DNA from: Clostridia bacterium | Lineage (GTDB): Bacteria; Bacillota; Clostridia; Oscillospirales; CAG-272 | Assembly (NCBI GenBank): GCA_017416185.1 | Contig: JAFQDF010000039.1 | Location: 1 to 49,094, forward strand | Length of the DNA: 49,094 bases | Direction: 5' to 3' | Part shown: positions 14,571-22,765 of the stretch, in pieces | How the letters are laid out: each line of letters starts with the position of its first letter | Position numbering within the stretch: position 1 is the stretch's first letter | Notes under the pieces: model-generated | Databases searched by the model: none | What the model was told of the DNA's origin: nothing | The model's input: the letters and a program-made list of their open reading frames with translations, nothing else | Program-made: the position numbers and the translations under genes

Positions 14571-15845
14571 ATATGCTTTATATATTCCTCTGCGGGTAAA
14601 GTCAGAGGTCTTGTCGAAATACTTTTCGGGTAGAAACATAACCGCTTTATCGGGCTTGATAGAGATATCAATAATTCCGTTATCCTTGCACCATTTCACA
14701 GCGGTGGCATAGGGATGAATATATTTTTTACTCTGCTTCATCATTTTGTTACGGATATTCACTATCGCCTCTCTGGGCGCAAGGAGCATAGCCAGCTCTC
14801 CGTAAGTCATAGGCGTATCAAGTCTGAGCTTGTTGTCGCTGTAAACGATGGCGCGTGTTTTTGAAAGTTCATACAGCTTATCAAAGTCGGGATCGTCTCT
14901 GCCTACGTCCTCAAAGGGGGATTCCTTAGTCAATTCCTCTACCGTAACTATCTCATAGCCTGCTTCTTTTAAAAGCTTAAGCTGTTCACCGAGAGCATAG
15001 GCTACGGGAGTACGCTTTGACATATTGTAGCCGTCCTTCTGGAATATTATCTGACCGCAGAAGAAGTTTTTATCCTTTGCAAGGGCTTCTCTTATGGGTT
15101 TTATCATTGCCTCCGTCTCTGCCTTCAACGCCGCCTCGGGATCGGAGAGCGTGGAGGGCAGCCATCCCTGTCCGTCAAAGGATGCAGCCATATACCAGTA
15201 ATTCATTACGGTATAAACGTCATAGCTTGTAAATCCGTTGTCCATTTTATCCACATAGTGAGGAGGACGGGACATAGTCATAGTATAACCGTAACGCTGT
15301 TCCATAAGCTCGTGAAGCTTGGTAAGGTCTGCTATAGTATCCTCAAAATCTCCTATGTAAGCGCGTTTACCGTAAACAAAGGGCTTACGTCCAAAGATAA
15401 TATGTCTGTATCCGTGGTTGGTTATCTGGTGTCCCTCGTCTAACATACGGTGTATAAGACGGTCACAGTTCTCTGCTCCGCCCTTATCATCCTTATTTAT
15501 ATCGGGGTAATGGTCGTATTTTATTCCGCCCCAGGCAGCACTGCCGAGCTTTCCTGCCTCGTCGGGGTAGTTTGCTCCCGTATCTCCTATTACGTCAAAG
15601 GTTCCCTTGGCACCATACTCCTTAAGTGTATCGAGTATAGTATCGGTAAGGCTCTTTCCCCCGTTCTTATCGGGAGAGCAAGGCAGGTCCATCGGTCCGT
15701 CGTCAAAGGTCATCGCACAAACTCTGCGGTCTGTCTTGACCCTCTCAAGTCGACGCGTATATGATATATAATGCTTCTCTGCGGGAGTAATGAGTTTTTT
15801 TACTATCTTTTTTCCTTTTTTACCTATCTTTACTAATAACGACAT
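14553..15845 (-). CDS. Polysaccharide deacetylase (NodB-like)
   Basis: A 430-aa carbohydrate esterase 4-type enzyme. Motif 1 is TFDDGP (46-51) with the catalytic Asp, motif 2 is NHGYRH with two zinc His ligands (about 137-141), and motif 3 appears as RPPH. A large insert lies between motifs 1 and 2. After residue 320 a region (SPFEDVGRDDPDFDKLYEL, then LDTPMTYGELAMLLA) looks like degenerate SLH repeats. No signal peptide is clear, only a basic N-terminus. It removes acetyl groups from polysaccharide, possibly wall glycan. The start overlaps the PHP gene by 26 nt and has GGAGAAGGAAA upstream. The C-terminus is written through a repeat tract. Confidence 0.88.
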   Translation of the reverse strand: MSLLVKIGKKGKKIVKKLITPAEKHYISYTRRLERVKTDRRVCAMTFDDGPMDLPCSPDKNGGKSLTDTILDTLKEYGAKGTFDVIGDTGANYPDEAGKLGSAAWGGIKYDHYPDINKDDKGGAENCDRLIHRMLDEGHQITNHGYRHIIFGRKPFVYGKRAYIGDFEDTIADLTKLHELMEQRYGYTMTMSRPPHYVDKMDNGFTSYDVYTVMNYWYMAASFDGQGWLPSTLSDPEAALKAETEAMIKPIREALAKDKNFFCGQIIFQKDGYNMSKRTPVAYALGEQLKLLKEAGYEIVTVEELTKESPFEDVGRDDPDFDKLYELSKTRAIVYSDNKLRLDTPMTYGELAMLLAPREAIVNIRNKMMKQSKKYIHPYATAVKWCKDNGIIDISIKPDKAVMFLPEKYFDKTSDFTRRGIYKAYKMQNA

Positions 15846-16536
15846 TTTCCTTCTCCTTTTTTGAGAATAGACATTTTAATGCAAAAAGGCACCATTTTAT
15901 AAAGGTCTTTGGTGTCCAGCCTGCATTTTTAAAGCGGGTAAACTGACTCCGCGCAGTATTGACGGGATCCGAATGCTTTCCCTCTATACTTATAAATCCA
16001 CCTGTCAGAGCCGAACGGATATCATCTCCCTCGCAGGTGAGGATAACGTTTCCTATCTCACCGGGCAAGTGGCTGTCGCTGCCTGCAAAATAGAGAAGTC
16101 CGTGTCTGTCGGCAAATGCCTTTGCCTGTCGGTTGGCTTCTTTATTCTTCTTTGCGGCACGGCTGTTAAAGACCTCAACGCCGTCTATCAGATGTGCGAT
16201 GCTCTCTACCTTTTCTTCCATATTTCGACGCTGATAGGGGTGGGCAAGAACCACTATCCCACCTTGTTCATGGACCCCGCTGACTATTTTATGAAAATCC
16301 TTTTCGACGATGGGATCGGTCATAAAGAGTCCCAAAAGATGTCCGTATTCGGTGGAAAACTCACACCCTCTTATTATCTCGATGCCCTCTGCCTCACCGT
16401 CAAAATAACCGTCGTGGTCGGTTATGGCAATAGCGTTAAGCCCCTTGCTTTTTGCTTTTTCTATAATCTCAGATACACTCATACGTCCGTCAAAGGACTT
16501 TTTTGAGTGAATATGAAGATCTGCCTTATATATCAT
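15820..16536 (-). CDS. PHP domain phosphoesterase
   Basis: A 238-aa PHP domain protein. The metal-binding motif DLHIHS is at residues 6-11, ITDHDGYFDG follows, then HPYQRR and the last site GSDSHLPGE. The domain hydrolyses phosphoesters, as in histidinol phosphatase or trinuclear zinc nucleases; the substrate is unknown. A basic C-terminal helix ends in SKKEKENVVISKDR. Both neighbours overlap its ends (ATP-grasp upstream by 4 nt, deacetylase downstream by 26 nt), so the three proteins are co-translated and probably act in one pathway. Confidence 0.88.
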   Translation of the reverse strand: MIYKADLHIHSKKSFDGRMSVSEIIEKAKSKGLNAIAITDHDGYFDGEAEGIEIIRGCEFSTEYGHLLGLFMTDPIVEKDFHKIVSGVHEQGGIVVLAHPYQRRNMEEKVESIAHLIDGVEVFNSRAAKKNKEANRQAKAFADRHGLLYFAGSDSHLPGEIGNVILTCEGDDIRSALTGGFISIEGKHSDPVNTARSQFTRFKNAGWTPKTFIKWCLFALKCLFSKKEKENVVISKDR

Positions 16537-17636
16537 TTTTTCTTTATGGCAGAGGTCAGATATTTTCTGAAGGGAGCCTTGTCGTCACGCATCCTGAGTG
16601 CTTCCCTTGCGGTGAAGATATCGCCTATACCCTTAATTCCTTCTTTTATATGTCCGTGCTTTATATGGCTTAAGATGCTCAAGGTATCGTTAAGCATAAA
16701 GCGCATTTTTATATTGGTCTTGTATTTTCGGGGAGCATATTCTACCCGCTTTCCCCTGCTTGCCGCGGCATAATCCTCGGTATAACCCGACTCACAACAG
16801 ACGGTCATAGGATAGCTTCCCCAGACACGGGGATTGACCTCAAGGATATATTTACCCTTAAACTCCACCATCGCCATACCCGTAAATCCGAAGGACGAAA
16901 GGAGCTTATATGCCGAATCTATCATTTTTTCATCATAGAAGCTGACACAGCAGCTTGAGGGTCCGCCTGTTATGGGATATTCTCTTATGCGGCGATGACA
17001 TACCGCATTTATAAGTCTGCCCTCACGGTCTATAAGCAGACAGGCACCCATTCCGTCACCCTCCACCTTTTTCTGGACAATGGGTTCGGGATCGTATTTC
17101 TGCATAAGAGAATATTTGAGCTTATACTCCTCTGTATCCTTGGCTATGGCGTACCTGTCCCCTGCCTTCAAGCCGAATTTTTCTCCGCAATGAGGCTTTA
17201 TAACTACCGGAAACTCCGTTGGCTTTCCGTCGTATTGCTTCGGAACAGGCAGTCCTAAATCAACGCATCTTTGGTGTACCGTTTCCTTGTCGTTGAGAGA
17301 GTCGAGAACAGCGGGCTCGGATATGAGAAAATCGCATACCTCCGCAAATCTTTCTCTGTGACGTGAAACCGTATTGAGAGTATCCGCACCGATGCAGAAA
17401 AGAACGGGATGCTCATATTCCTTTATGACGGAAAGCAATCTTTCGGGATATCCTTCATCCTTGCAGCTACCCTCTATCATATGGGTCGCAGTTACGTATT
17501 TTGAGGAAAATACGGGAGGCTCGGCAGCTTCTGCCATAGTCTGGGTTATGACAACACTATAGTCCGCTCTGCCCAATGCCGCAGTTACCGCAATGGCAGA
17601 ACGGTATTTTCCGTCAGTTATTATTACTGTTTTCAT
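16533..17636 (-). CDS. ATP-grasp domain protein
   Basis: A 367-aa ATP-grasp ligase. The N-terminal pre-grasp domain opens with MKTVIITDGKYRSAIAV. The nucleotide-binding lid follows (FPVVIKPHCGEKFGLKAG, about 148-165), and the metal site EVNPRVWGS is near 270. Such enzymes join a carboxylate to an amine with ATP. The EVNPR form resembles carbamoyl-phosphate synthase-like and biotin carboxylase-like proteins of surface-glycan clusters. The start lies 23 nt inside the 5'-nucleotidase gene. With a PHP and a deacetylase gene next to it, a role in modifying an envelope polymer is likely but not shown. Confidence 0.87.
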   Translation of the reverse strand: MKTVIITDGKYRSAIAVTAALGRADYSVVITQTMAEAAEPPVFSSKYVTATHMIEGSCKDEGYPERLLSVIKEYEHPVLFCIGADTLNTVSRHRERFAEVCDFLISEPAVLDSLNDKETVHQRCVDLGLPVPKQYDGKPTEFPVVIKPHCGEKFGLKAGDRYAIAKDTEEYKLKYSLMQKYDPEPIVQKKVEGDGMGACLLIDREGRLINAVCHRRIREYPITGGPSSCCVSFYDEKMIDSAYKLLSSFGFTGMAMVEFKGKYILEVNPRVWGSYPMTVCCESGYTEDYAAASRGKRVEYAPRKYKTNIKMRFMLNDTLSILSHIKHGHIKEGIKGIGDIFTAREALRMRDDKAPFRKYLTSAIKKK

Positions 17637-19476
17637 TTTTCTTCTTTTTCTTGATTATCTTAACTGTGATAAGAACTATAACGGCGATTATTACAACAAT
17701 AAGAGCTATTACTATATAGGTGAATTTATTTGCATTTCTTACAAGGTCTACGGGGTTAAGGCTTGCATATACGACCTTTCGTCCGTCGGGCTGAGCATAG
17801 CTTTCGTCCATCTCGCCGCCCATCTCCTGTATATATGACGTGATGGCGTACCACTCTTTGAGCGCAACACCGTTTTCGTCACGGATAACGTGGTTTACAA
17901 GCTCGTCGGCATCAAGGGGATTTCCGTCCTTATCCTTTGGCGTAATAGAGAGAAGCCCGAAGGATTTTTCCTTGACGGAGCCAAGCATCTGTCCCGCATA
18001 CATACCCGTAACCACACAGTAGAGCTTGTCGTCCTCTATCTTTTCAAGACCGTTTGCGGTACGCAGCATTGCATAATCCACCTTATTGAATATCATACGG
18101 TTAGTATTGAAGGAATACTCAACTCCCGAGAAGAAGAGCTGTGCCGCCTTCATTATAGGCTGAACCGAGGCATCCACCTCAAGGGCATTTTTTAATTCCT
18201 TACCCGTGACGTAGACTGCTATAAGCTCGCCCTCTGTACCTACACCCAGAGAGGCGGCGTTGAACACGTCGGATACGGTGACGTCCCCCACGGGGATGGT
18301 CTCACGGATAACCCCTGTTGCGGTAAGGGCAATATCTACCTTATGACCTAAAGCCTTTTCTGCAGCCCATTTGTAAGAATCCGAAAAAAGATTTCCGAGA
18401 GTGGATTCGTGCTGTGTGGCGTATACTTCTTCAACAGAATCAAATCTATATTTATTATTGACTACGACCTCGTCAAAGCCTACGCCGTAATCGGCAAGAT
18501 ATTCGTTCTCGACAGTTGATTTAAACCCCTCTACCATAGCGGCTATCTCAAGGTCATCCTCTACGTTTTCGTCAACGGGGACAAGCTCGTAGCTTTCGAG
18601 GGTCTTGTCGGGATCAAGCGTAACTACACCGAGATATTTACCGTATTCGGCGGCGGATACTATATAAGCTCCGTTGACCTCAACAGGCTTGTCAAGGGTA
18701 GTATGGGTATGTCCCGAAATTATAAGGTCGACACCGTCTACATTCTCTGCAAGGTCATAGTCCTCGCCTCTGCCCTCTCCGTCCGTTCCGCTGTGGGAAA
18801 GACAGATAACAACGGGCTCGGCATCGTATTTTTCCTTACATTCGGTAAGCGCCTGCTCTAAAGTATCCTTTGCAGCTTCAACAGGGTCGACCATCGCCAT
18901 ACCCGAGTTTGGAGCGCAGGCATCTGCATCAAAGCCAAAGATACCGAAAATAACGAAGTATACACCGCCGCGCTCAATTATGGTATAGGACTTTACGCCG
19001 TAATCGTTATAGGCTTCCTTGACATCTATATCGGCGTCCATAGGCAGATAGTTTGATATAACTATCTCGGGAGTCTTTTCGCCGCTTGCCGCGGCGGCAT
19101 TAAGCATAGAAGTAAGACCCGTGGGCAGATAGTCAAACTCGTGATTACCGAAGGTGGTAACGTCATAGCCCATAGCTCCCATAATACGAAGCTCAAGGGC
19201 TGAGGTGGGATATGCGGTCTGGAAAAGCGAACCCATCGAGAAGTCACCGCCGTCTACAAGGATAGCATCGGGATGCTTTGCTCTCTGTTCGTTTATAACG
19301 GTCATCAGTCTTGCATAACCGCCGAACTCGCCACCGTCCTCTGCTGCGGAGGGCAGAAAATGTGAATGGAGATCGTGGGTAAAGAGAACAGTTATCTCCT
19401 TTTCCTCGGCTGATACACCGACCCCCATAGGTATAAGCATCAGGGCTATCAACAATAAAGCAAATAATCTTTTCAT
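17614..19476 (-). CDS. Secreted 5'-nucleotidase / cyclic phosphodiesterase, membrane-anchored
   Basis: A 620-aa exported enzyme. A signal peptide ends near VSAEE (about 24-26). The metallophosphatase domain has FTHDLHSHF, VDGGDFSMGS, FGNHEFDYL, LSHSGT and SGHTHTT, the complete two-metal site. The 5'-nucleotidase C-terminal substrate domain spans about 330-530. A single membrane helix followed by a Lys-rich tail (IIKKKKKNE) anchors the C-terminus. It should release phosphate from extracellular nucleotides. I chose the ATG at 19476 after GAGGTG; a start four codons earlier overlaps that site. It has its own promoter at 19503-19531. Confidence 0.93.
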   Translation of the reverse strand: MKRLFALLLIALMLIPMGVGVSAEEKEITVLFTHDLHSHFLPSAAEDGGEFGGYARLMTVINEQRAKHPDAILVDGGDFSMGSLFQTAYPTSALELRIMGAMGYDVTTFGNHEFDYLPTGLTSMLNAAAASGEKTPEIVISNYLPMDADIDVKEAYNDYGVKSYTIIERGGVYFVIFGIFGFDADACAPNSGMAMVDPVEAAKDTLEQALTECKEKYDAEPVVICLSHSGTDGEGRGEDYDLAENVDGVDLIISGHTHTTLDKPVEVNGAYIVSAAEYGKYLGVVTLDPDKTLESYELVPVDENVEDDLEIAAMVEGFKSTVENEYLADYGVGFDEVVVNNKYRFDSVEEVYATQHESTLGNLFSDSYKWAAEKALGHKVDIALTATGVIRETIPVGDVTVSDVFNAASLGVGTEGELIAVYVTGKELKNALEVDASVQPIMKAAQLFFSGVEYSFNTNRMIFNKVDYAMLRTANGLEKIEDDKLYCVVTGMYAGQMLGSVKEKSFGLLSITPKDKDGNPLDADELVNHVIRDENGVALKEWYAITSYIQEMGGEMDESYAQPDGRKVVYASLNPVDLVRNANKFTYIVIALIVVIIAVIVLITVKIIKKKKKNENSNNN

Positions 19477-19502
19477 AAAACACCTCATACATAGGATAAA
19501 TA

Positions 19503-19531
19503 ATTATATCATATTTTCTTTTGAAAATCAA
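19503..19531 (-). promoter_or_regulatory. Promoter of the 5'-nucleotidase operon
   Basis: On the minus strand TTGATT (19526-19531) and TATAAT (19503-19508) are 17 bp apart. The message should cover the 5'-nucleotidase, ATP-grasp, PHP and deacetylase genes. Confidence 0.75.
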
Positions 19532-19570
19532 CCGCTTATCGACGCTATAATACCGAACGCCGAAAAGGGA

Positions 19571-19599
19571 TTGAAATAATATATTATAAGTGTTAATAT
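19571..19599 (+). promoter_or_regulatory. Promoter of the LytTR gene
   Basis: TTGAAA (19571-19576) and TAATAT (19594-19599) are 17 bp apart, with GGAGG at 19610-19614 before the ATG at 19622. Confidence 0.7.
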
Positions 19600-19621
19600 A
19601 AACCTGCAAGGAGGTAACGAA

Positions 19622-20053
19622 ATGAAATGCACCGTTAATACGGGCTGTGACCGTGAGGAAGTCATAGTCTATACGAAAGAAAAAACTCCTCTGACCAATG
19701 AAATAGAAAGACTCTGCCTCACAGATGCCCTTGAACTGATAGGCTACAGCGGAACAAAAGCCGTGATCCTTTCTCCTTCAGAGATACTCTGCTTCAACGT
19801 TGAAGGCGAATGGGTATACGCTCACACCCTCAAGGGCAAATACCAGATAAAGTACAGGCTTTATCAGGTGGAAAACTTTCTCCGAGAGGGCTTCGTCAGG
19901 ATAAACCAATCCTGCATAGCCAATATCAGAGGGATAGAACGATTTGATGTCAGTATAGGCGGTTCTCTCGGAGTTGTATTCAAAGACGGATACCGAGATT
20001 ACGTTTCAAGAAGACAAACAAAACACGTAAAAGAAAGGTTGGGAATTAAATGA
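19622..20053 (+). CDS. LytTR DNA-binding domain regulator
   Basis: A 143-aa regulator whose C-terminal half (about 50-143) is a LytTR domain. It reads LSPSEILCFNVEGEWVYAHTLKGKYQIK and then FVRINQSCIANIRGIERF with the typical INQS/N turn, ending in YVSRRQTKHVKERLG. LytTR proteins bind DNA through a beta-type fold and often regulate virulence, bacteriocin or envelope genes. The stop overlaps the start of a DUF3021 membrane protein (ATGA), the usual partner in Firmicutes, which probably modulates it. Confidence 0.92.
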   Translation: MKCTVNTGCDREEVIVYTKEKTPLTNEIERLCLTDALELIGYSGTKAVILSPSEILCFNVEGEWVYAHTLKGKYQIKYRLYQVENFLREGFVRINQSCIANIRGIERFDVSIGGSLGVVFKDGYRDYVSRRQTKHVKERLGIK

Positions 20054-20466
20054 ACAGATATTTAAAGGAATTTTTGCACAGAGGTCTTATATTTGCAGGT
20101 TTTGGACCTATAGTCGTGGGTATAGTGTTTGCTATACTTCAGTATACGGTAAAGGATTTCTCACTTGGCGGCGTTGATGTACTGACGGCGATAGCTTCTA
20201 CCTATCTGCTGGCGTTTATACAAGCAGGAGCAAGCGTGTTCAACCAGATAGAACATTGGCCGCCTGCCAAGGCTCTCGGTATACACTTCTCAACGCTGTT
20301 CCTGAGCTATTCCCTCTGCTATATACTGAACAGATGGATACCCTTTGACATCAAGGTGATACTTATATTTGCAGGTATATTCACAATCGTATATGCGCTG
20401 ACATACACCGCAGTGTTCCTGTGTGTAAGAGCGGCAAGCAAAAAAATGAACTCAAGGTTAGCTTAA
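20050..20466 (+). CDS. DUF3021 membrane protein
   Basis: A 138-aa protein with four hydrophobic helices: 13-33, 45-62, 75-95 and 102-127. It matches the DUF3021 family, which is nearly always encoded after a LytTR regulator. The family is thought to restrain or sense for the regulator, as in BrsM/HdrM-like pairs of streptococci. Translation is coupled to the LytTR gene by a 4-nt overlap. Its last codons lie inside the terminator hairpin 20449-20480. Confidence 0.88.
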   Translation: MNRYLKEFLHRGLIFAGFGPIVVGIVFAILQYTVKDFSLGGVDVLTAIASTYLLAFIQAGASVFNQIEHWPPAKALGIHFSTLFLSYSLCYILNRWIPFDIKVILIFAGIFTIVYALTYTAVFLCVRAASKKMNSRLA

Positions 20467-20480
20467 CCTTGAGTTTTTTA
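20449..20480 (+). terminator. Rho-independent terminator after DUF3021
   Basis: AACTCAAGGTTA and TAACCTTGAGTT pair as 12 bp around GCT and end in a T-run. Confidence 0.92.
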
Positions 20481-20509
20481 TTGACATACCCGTTATTTTC
20501 GAGTATAAT
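20481..20509 (+). promoter_or_regulatory. Promoter of the isomerase-like gene
   Basis: TTGACA (20481-20486) and TATAAT (20504-20509) are 17 bp apart, a perfect consensus right after the preceding terminator. Confidence 0.88.
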
Positions 20510-20547
20510 TATGATCGAAAAATATTATGTTACATATGGAGGAAATT

Positions 20548-21354
20548 ATGGCAACATTACCTATCGGATTACAGTTATATTCTGTACGCGAGGAGTTAGA
20601 ACAGGATTTTGTCGGCACCCTTAAAGCGGTTAAGGAGATGGGTTACGACGGTGTAGAGATGGCAGGCTTGGGTCATAAGGATCCCCTTGAGGTAAAGAAG
20701 ATCCTTGAGGAGATCGGACTTGTATGTATGTCCAGCCACGCACCCACCGATGAGCTTATCAAGGACGGCGCTATTGCCCGTTACAAGGCTCTGGGCTGTG
20801 ACTACGTGGTTATTCCCTGGATGAGCTACGGCGGTCATAATCAGAGGCTCCAGGAGAACCTTGAGCTTATCCGTACTCTTGCAGACAAGGCTCACGAGGA
20901 AGGTCTTATGCTCCTCTATCACAACCACGACTTTGAGTTTAAGAAGGTTGACGACAAGTGTGTTCTTGATATAATCTACGACACCGTTCCCGCTGACCGA
21001 CTCCAGACTCAGCTTGACACCTGCTGGGTGAACTTTGCAAGCTTCAGCCCCGTAGAGTATCTTAATAAGTACGCAGGCAGAAGCCCCCTTGTACATATCA
21101 AGGACTACTGGGAAGCAGAGGGTAACACAGGCGTTCCCTACGATCTCATCGGCAAGAGCCGCGAGGATAGAGAGAACGAAGGCTTTATCTTCAAGCCCGT
21201 GGGACAGGGTATTCAGGACGTTCCCGCCATTCTTGAAGCATCCAAGGCTGCAGGTGCAAAGTGGGTGATCGTTGAGCAGGACGAGTCTCCCGAGCGTCCC
21301 GCACTTGAGTCTGCAAAGATGAGTATTGATTACCTCAGATCTTTTGAGTGGTAA
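20548..21354 (+). CDS. Sugar phosphate isomerase/epimerase (xylose isomerase-like TIM barrel)
   Basis: A 268-aa AP endonuclease 2-type TIM barrel. Landmarks are GLQLYSVREEL, the metal-binding LMLYHNHDFEF, QLDTCWVN, LVHIKDY, GQGIQD and a closing WVIVEQDES. Proteins like this include inosose dehydratases, keto-sugar isomerases and related sugar enzymes, all metal-dependent. The substrate is not clear. I chose the ATG at 20548 because it follows GGAGGAAATT; the frame is open 7 codons further upstream. It stands alone with its own promoter. Confidence 0.9.
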   Translation: MATLPIGLQLYSVREELEQDFVGTLKAVKEMGYDGVEMAGLGHKDPLEVKKILEEIGLVCMSSHAPTDELIKDGAIARYKALGCDYVVIPWMSYGGHNQRLQENLELIRTLADKAHEEGLMLLYHNHDFEFKKVDDKCVLDIIYDTVPADRLQTQLDTCWVNFASFSPVEYLNKYAGRSPLVHIKDYWEAEGNTGVPYDLIGKSREDRENEGFIFKPVGQGIQDVPAILEASKAAGAKWVIVEQDESPERPALESAKMSIDYLRSFEW

Positions 21355-21357
21355 AAA

Positions 21358-21374
21358 AGCGGCGAGTCGCCGCA
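21358..21374. repeat. Small palindrome after the isomerase-like gene
   Basis: GCGGCGAGTCGCCGC is a 6-bp GC-rich hairpin directly after the stop codon, similar in kind to the one at 7967-7994. It may stall or end transcripts. Confidence 0.4.
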
Positions 21375-21446
21375 CCCATACTGCGCCCGTTTACGCAGTA
21401 ATTCAAACCACACGGAATAGAGAAAATTCCTATATATTAAAAATAA

Positions 21447-21479
21447 AACAACAGGAAACCATCTTGGTTTCCTGTTGTT
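21447..21479 (+). terminator. Terminator-like hairpin
   Basis: AACAACAGGAAACC and GGTTTCCTGTTGTT pair as 14 bp around ATCTT in the gap before the small SLH gene, followed by ATC rather than a T-run. Confidence 0.65.
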
Positions 21480-21550
21480 ATCATCTGAACAATTACCGTA
21501 GTCACGCACATTATGACGAAATTAATATTTCAATTAAAAGGAGAATTAAT

Positions 21551-22231
21551 ATGAAAAAAATCGTCAGTATAATTTTCACCCTTGCACTACTTGTTCCATT
21601 ACTGGTATTGATGGGCAACCCTGTTGAAGTTTCTGCTGCTATACCCTTTTATGACGTAAAGAAGAGTGCATGGTATTACGATGAGGTTGAGTACTGTTAC
21701 AATAATTATCTGATGCGTGGTGTGAGCGACACAAGCTTTGCCCCGGAGGCTAAGTTGACCAGAGCTATGTTTGTAAGGGTTCTTGCTGAACTTTCAGATG
21801 AACCGTTCGGCAAGTATTATCACACCTGCTTTACCGACGTACCTTTGTATGAATGGTACACCGCCGCAACCACCTGGGCATATGAAAACAAGATAGTCAG
21901 CGGTACGGGCAACGGAAAGTTTTCGCCCCATAAAGCAATCACCCGAGAAGAAGCTTGTGTTATGATCAGTAAATATTTACAAGCCTATGGAGTTAAAATT
22001 AACAAAAACACCAACGTACTTAATAACTACAGAGACAGCGATAAGATATCTTCTTGGGCAAGAGAGGGTGTTGCAGCGGCTATAAACAGCGGTATTGTCA
22101 GCGGGGTATCTTATAACACAATGAATCCCAAGGGCATCATCAACCGAGCTTCGTGCGCACGTCTTGCAATGCTGACAGATGTTTTATACCCTGATGCAAA
22201 GCGTGAAGAGTATAAGCCTTGGTATAACTGA
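21551..22231 (+). CDS. Small exported SLH-domain protein
   Basis: A 226-aa protein made only of a signal peptide (1-30, MKKIVSIIFTLALLVPLLVL) and three SLH motifs: YDVKKSAWYYDEV, FTDVPLYEWYTAATTWAYENK and a third, more divergent one around 150-200. No other domain is present. It may coat the wall or compete for SLH binding sites. The start at 21551 has AAGGAGAATTAAT; the reading frame is open far upstream but without a suitable start. Confidence 0.9.
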   Translation: MKKIVSIIFTLALLVPLLVLMGNPVEVSAAIPFYDVKKSAWYYDEVEYCYNNYLMRGVSDTSFAPEAKLTRAMFVRVLAELSDEPFGKYYHTCFTDVPLYEWYTAATTWAYENKIVSGTGNGKFSPHKAITREEACVMISKYLQAYGVKINKNTNVLNNYRDSDKISSWAREGVAAAINSGIVSGVSYNTMNPKGIINRASCARLAMLTDVLYPDAKREEYKPWYN

Positions 22232-22345
22232 AGGATTTATAACAAATAAGTCATAATCAAATCGCGAGTCAACAAATCCAACAGTATCCCAGATACCGGG
22301 AGTTTGTTCCTTGCGCATCACTTAACAATAGAGGAAAGTATATAT
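22232..22345. other. Intergenic gap without clear features
   Basis: I see no gene, promoter or hairpin of note between the SLH stop and the terminator-like hairpin at 22346, only unstructured AT-rich sequence. Confidence 0.4.
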
Positions 22346-22380
22346 AAATAAGCCGTTGGGCAACTGCCAACGGCTTATTT
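22346..22380 (-). terminator. Hairpin at the 3' end of the tRNA-like element
   Basis: AAATAAGCCGTTGG and CCAACGGCTTATTT pair as 14 bp, ending exactly at the CCA of the tRNA-like element. The same layout is seen after tRNA-Pro at 22582-22619. Confidence 0.85.
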
Positions 22381-22473
22381 GGTCGGAGTGACCGGACTTG
22401 AACCAACGGACTCTCCCTCCCGAGTCGCATAGTCGTTCACATCGCCTCGACCCGGCTTGGCTCGTTCACTCCT
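22380..22473 (-). pseudogene. Degenerate tRNA-like element
   Basis: On the minus strand this 94-nt stretch ends like a tRNA: T-loop GGTTCAAGTCC, acceptor strand TCACTCC and an encoded CCA. A 5' partner GGAGTGA lies at 22466-22472 and pairs perfectly with TCACTCC. A long variable-arm-like hairpin (GACTC/GAGTC) and a D-arm-like stem (CGAGCC/GGGTCG with one mismatch) also occur, but no anticodon stem can be formed. The tail is similar to the intact tRNA-Pro 240 bp away, including its terminator. I read it as a decayed or tRNA-derived structured RNA. Confidence 0.5.
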
Positions 22474-22562
22474 TGCTTTGTCGGGTATCGCTGTGCGAAA
22501 AAGCCACACCGTGGCTTTTTTACTTGCTCACCACCCCACTTGGGGTGGTATCGTCCGTTGGT
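22412..22562. repeat. 151-bp segment bounded by 10-bp inverted repeats
   Basis: ACCAACGGAC (22412-22421) and GTCCGTTGGT (22553-22562) are perfect inverted repeats. Inside are two more hairpins, AAAAAGCCAC/GTGGCTTTTT (22497-22520) and CCACCCCA/TGGGGTGG (22531-22548). The left repeat lies in the T-arm of the tRNA-like element. Confidence 0.6.
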
Positions 22563-22581
22563 ATATACAACAACTTAAATT

Positions 22582-22619
22582 AAATAAAGCCGTCGAGCAA
22601 ACGCTCAACGGCTTTATTT
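22582..22619 (-). terminator. Terminator of tRNA-Pro
   Basis: AAATAAAGCCGT-C-GAGC and GCTC-A-ACGGCTTTATTT form a long stem that starts immediately after the CCA of tRNA-Pro. Confidence 0.9.
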
Positions 22620-22694
22620 GGTCTGAGTGACTGGACTTGAACCAGCGGCCTCTACCACCCCAAGGTAGCGCGCTACCAGCTGCGCCACACCCAG
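22619..22694 (-). tRNA. tRNA-Pro (TGG)
   Basis: A 76-nt cloverleaf on the minus strand. The acceptor is CTGGGTG with CACTCAG, the anticodon arm CTACC-TTGGGGT-GGTAG carries anticodon TGG, the T-loop is GGTTCAAGTCC and CCA is encoded. Confidence 0.97.
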
Positions 22695-22708
22695 ATGCAA
22701 CGCTAAAA

Positions 22709-22737
22709 AGTATAACACAATAAACCTGAGTTGTCAA
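22709..22737 (-). promoter_or_regulatory. Promoter of tRNA-Pro
   Basis: On the minus strand TTGACA (22732-22737) and TATACT (22709-22714) are 17 bp apart; the tRNA 5' end is 15 nt downstream. Confidence 0.88.
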
Positions 22738-22765
22738 GTCCTTTTGGAGAATTTTTTTATAAATA

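Noticed and set aside
22380..22473. Functional tRNA-Sec or allo-tRNA
   Set aside because: The size and long variable-like arm fit, but no anticodon stem with a TCA or Ser/Leu anticodon can be formed, so only a degenerate element is reported.
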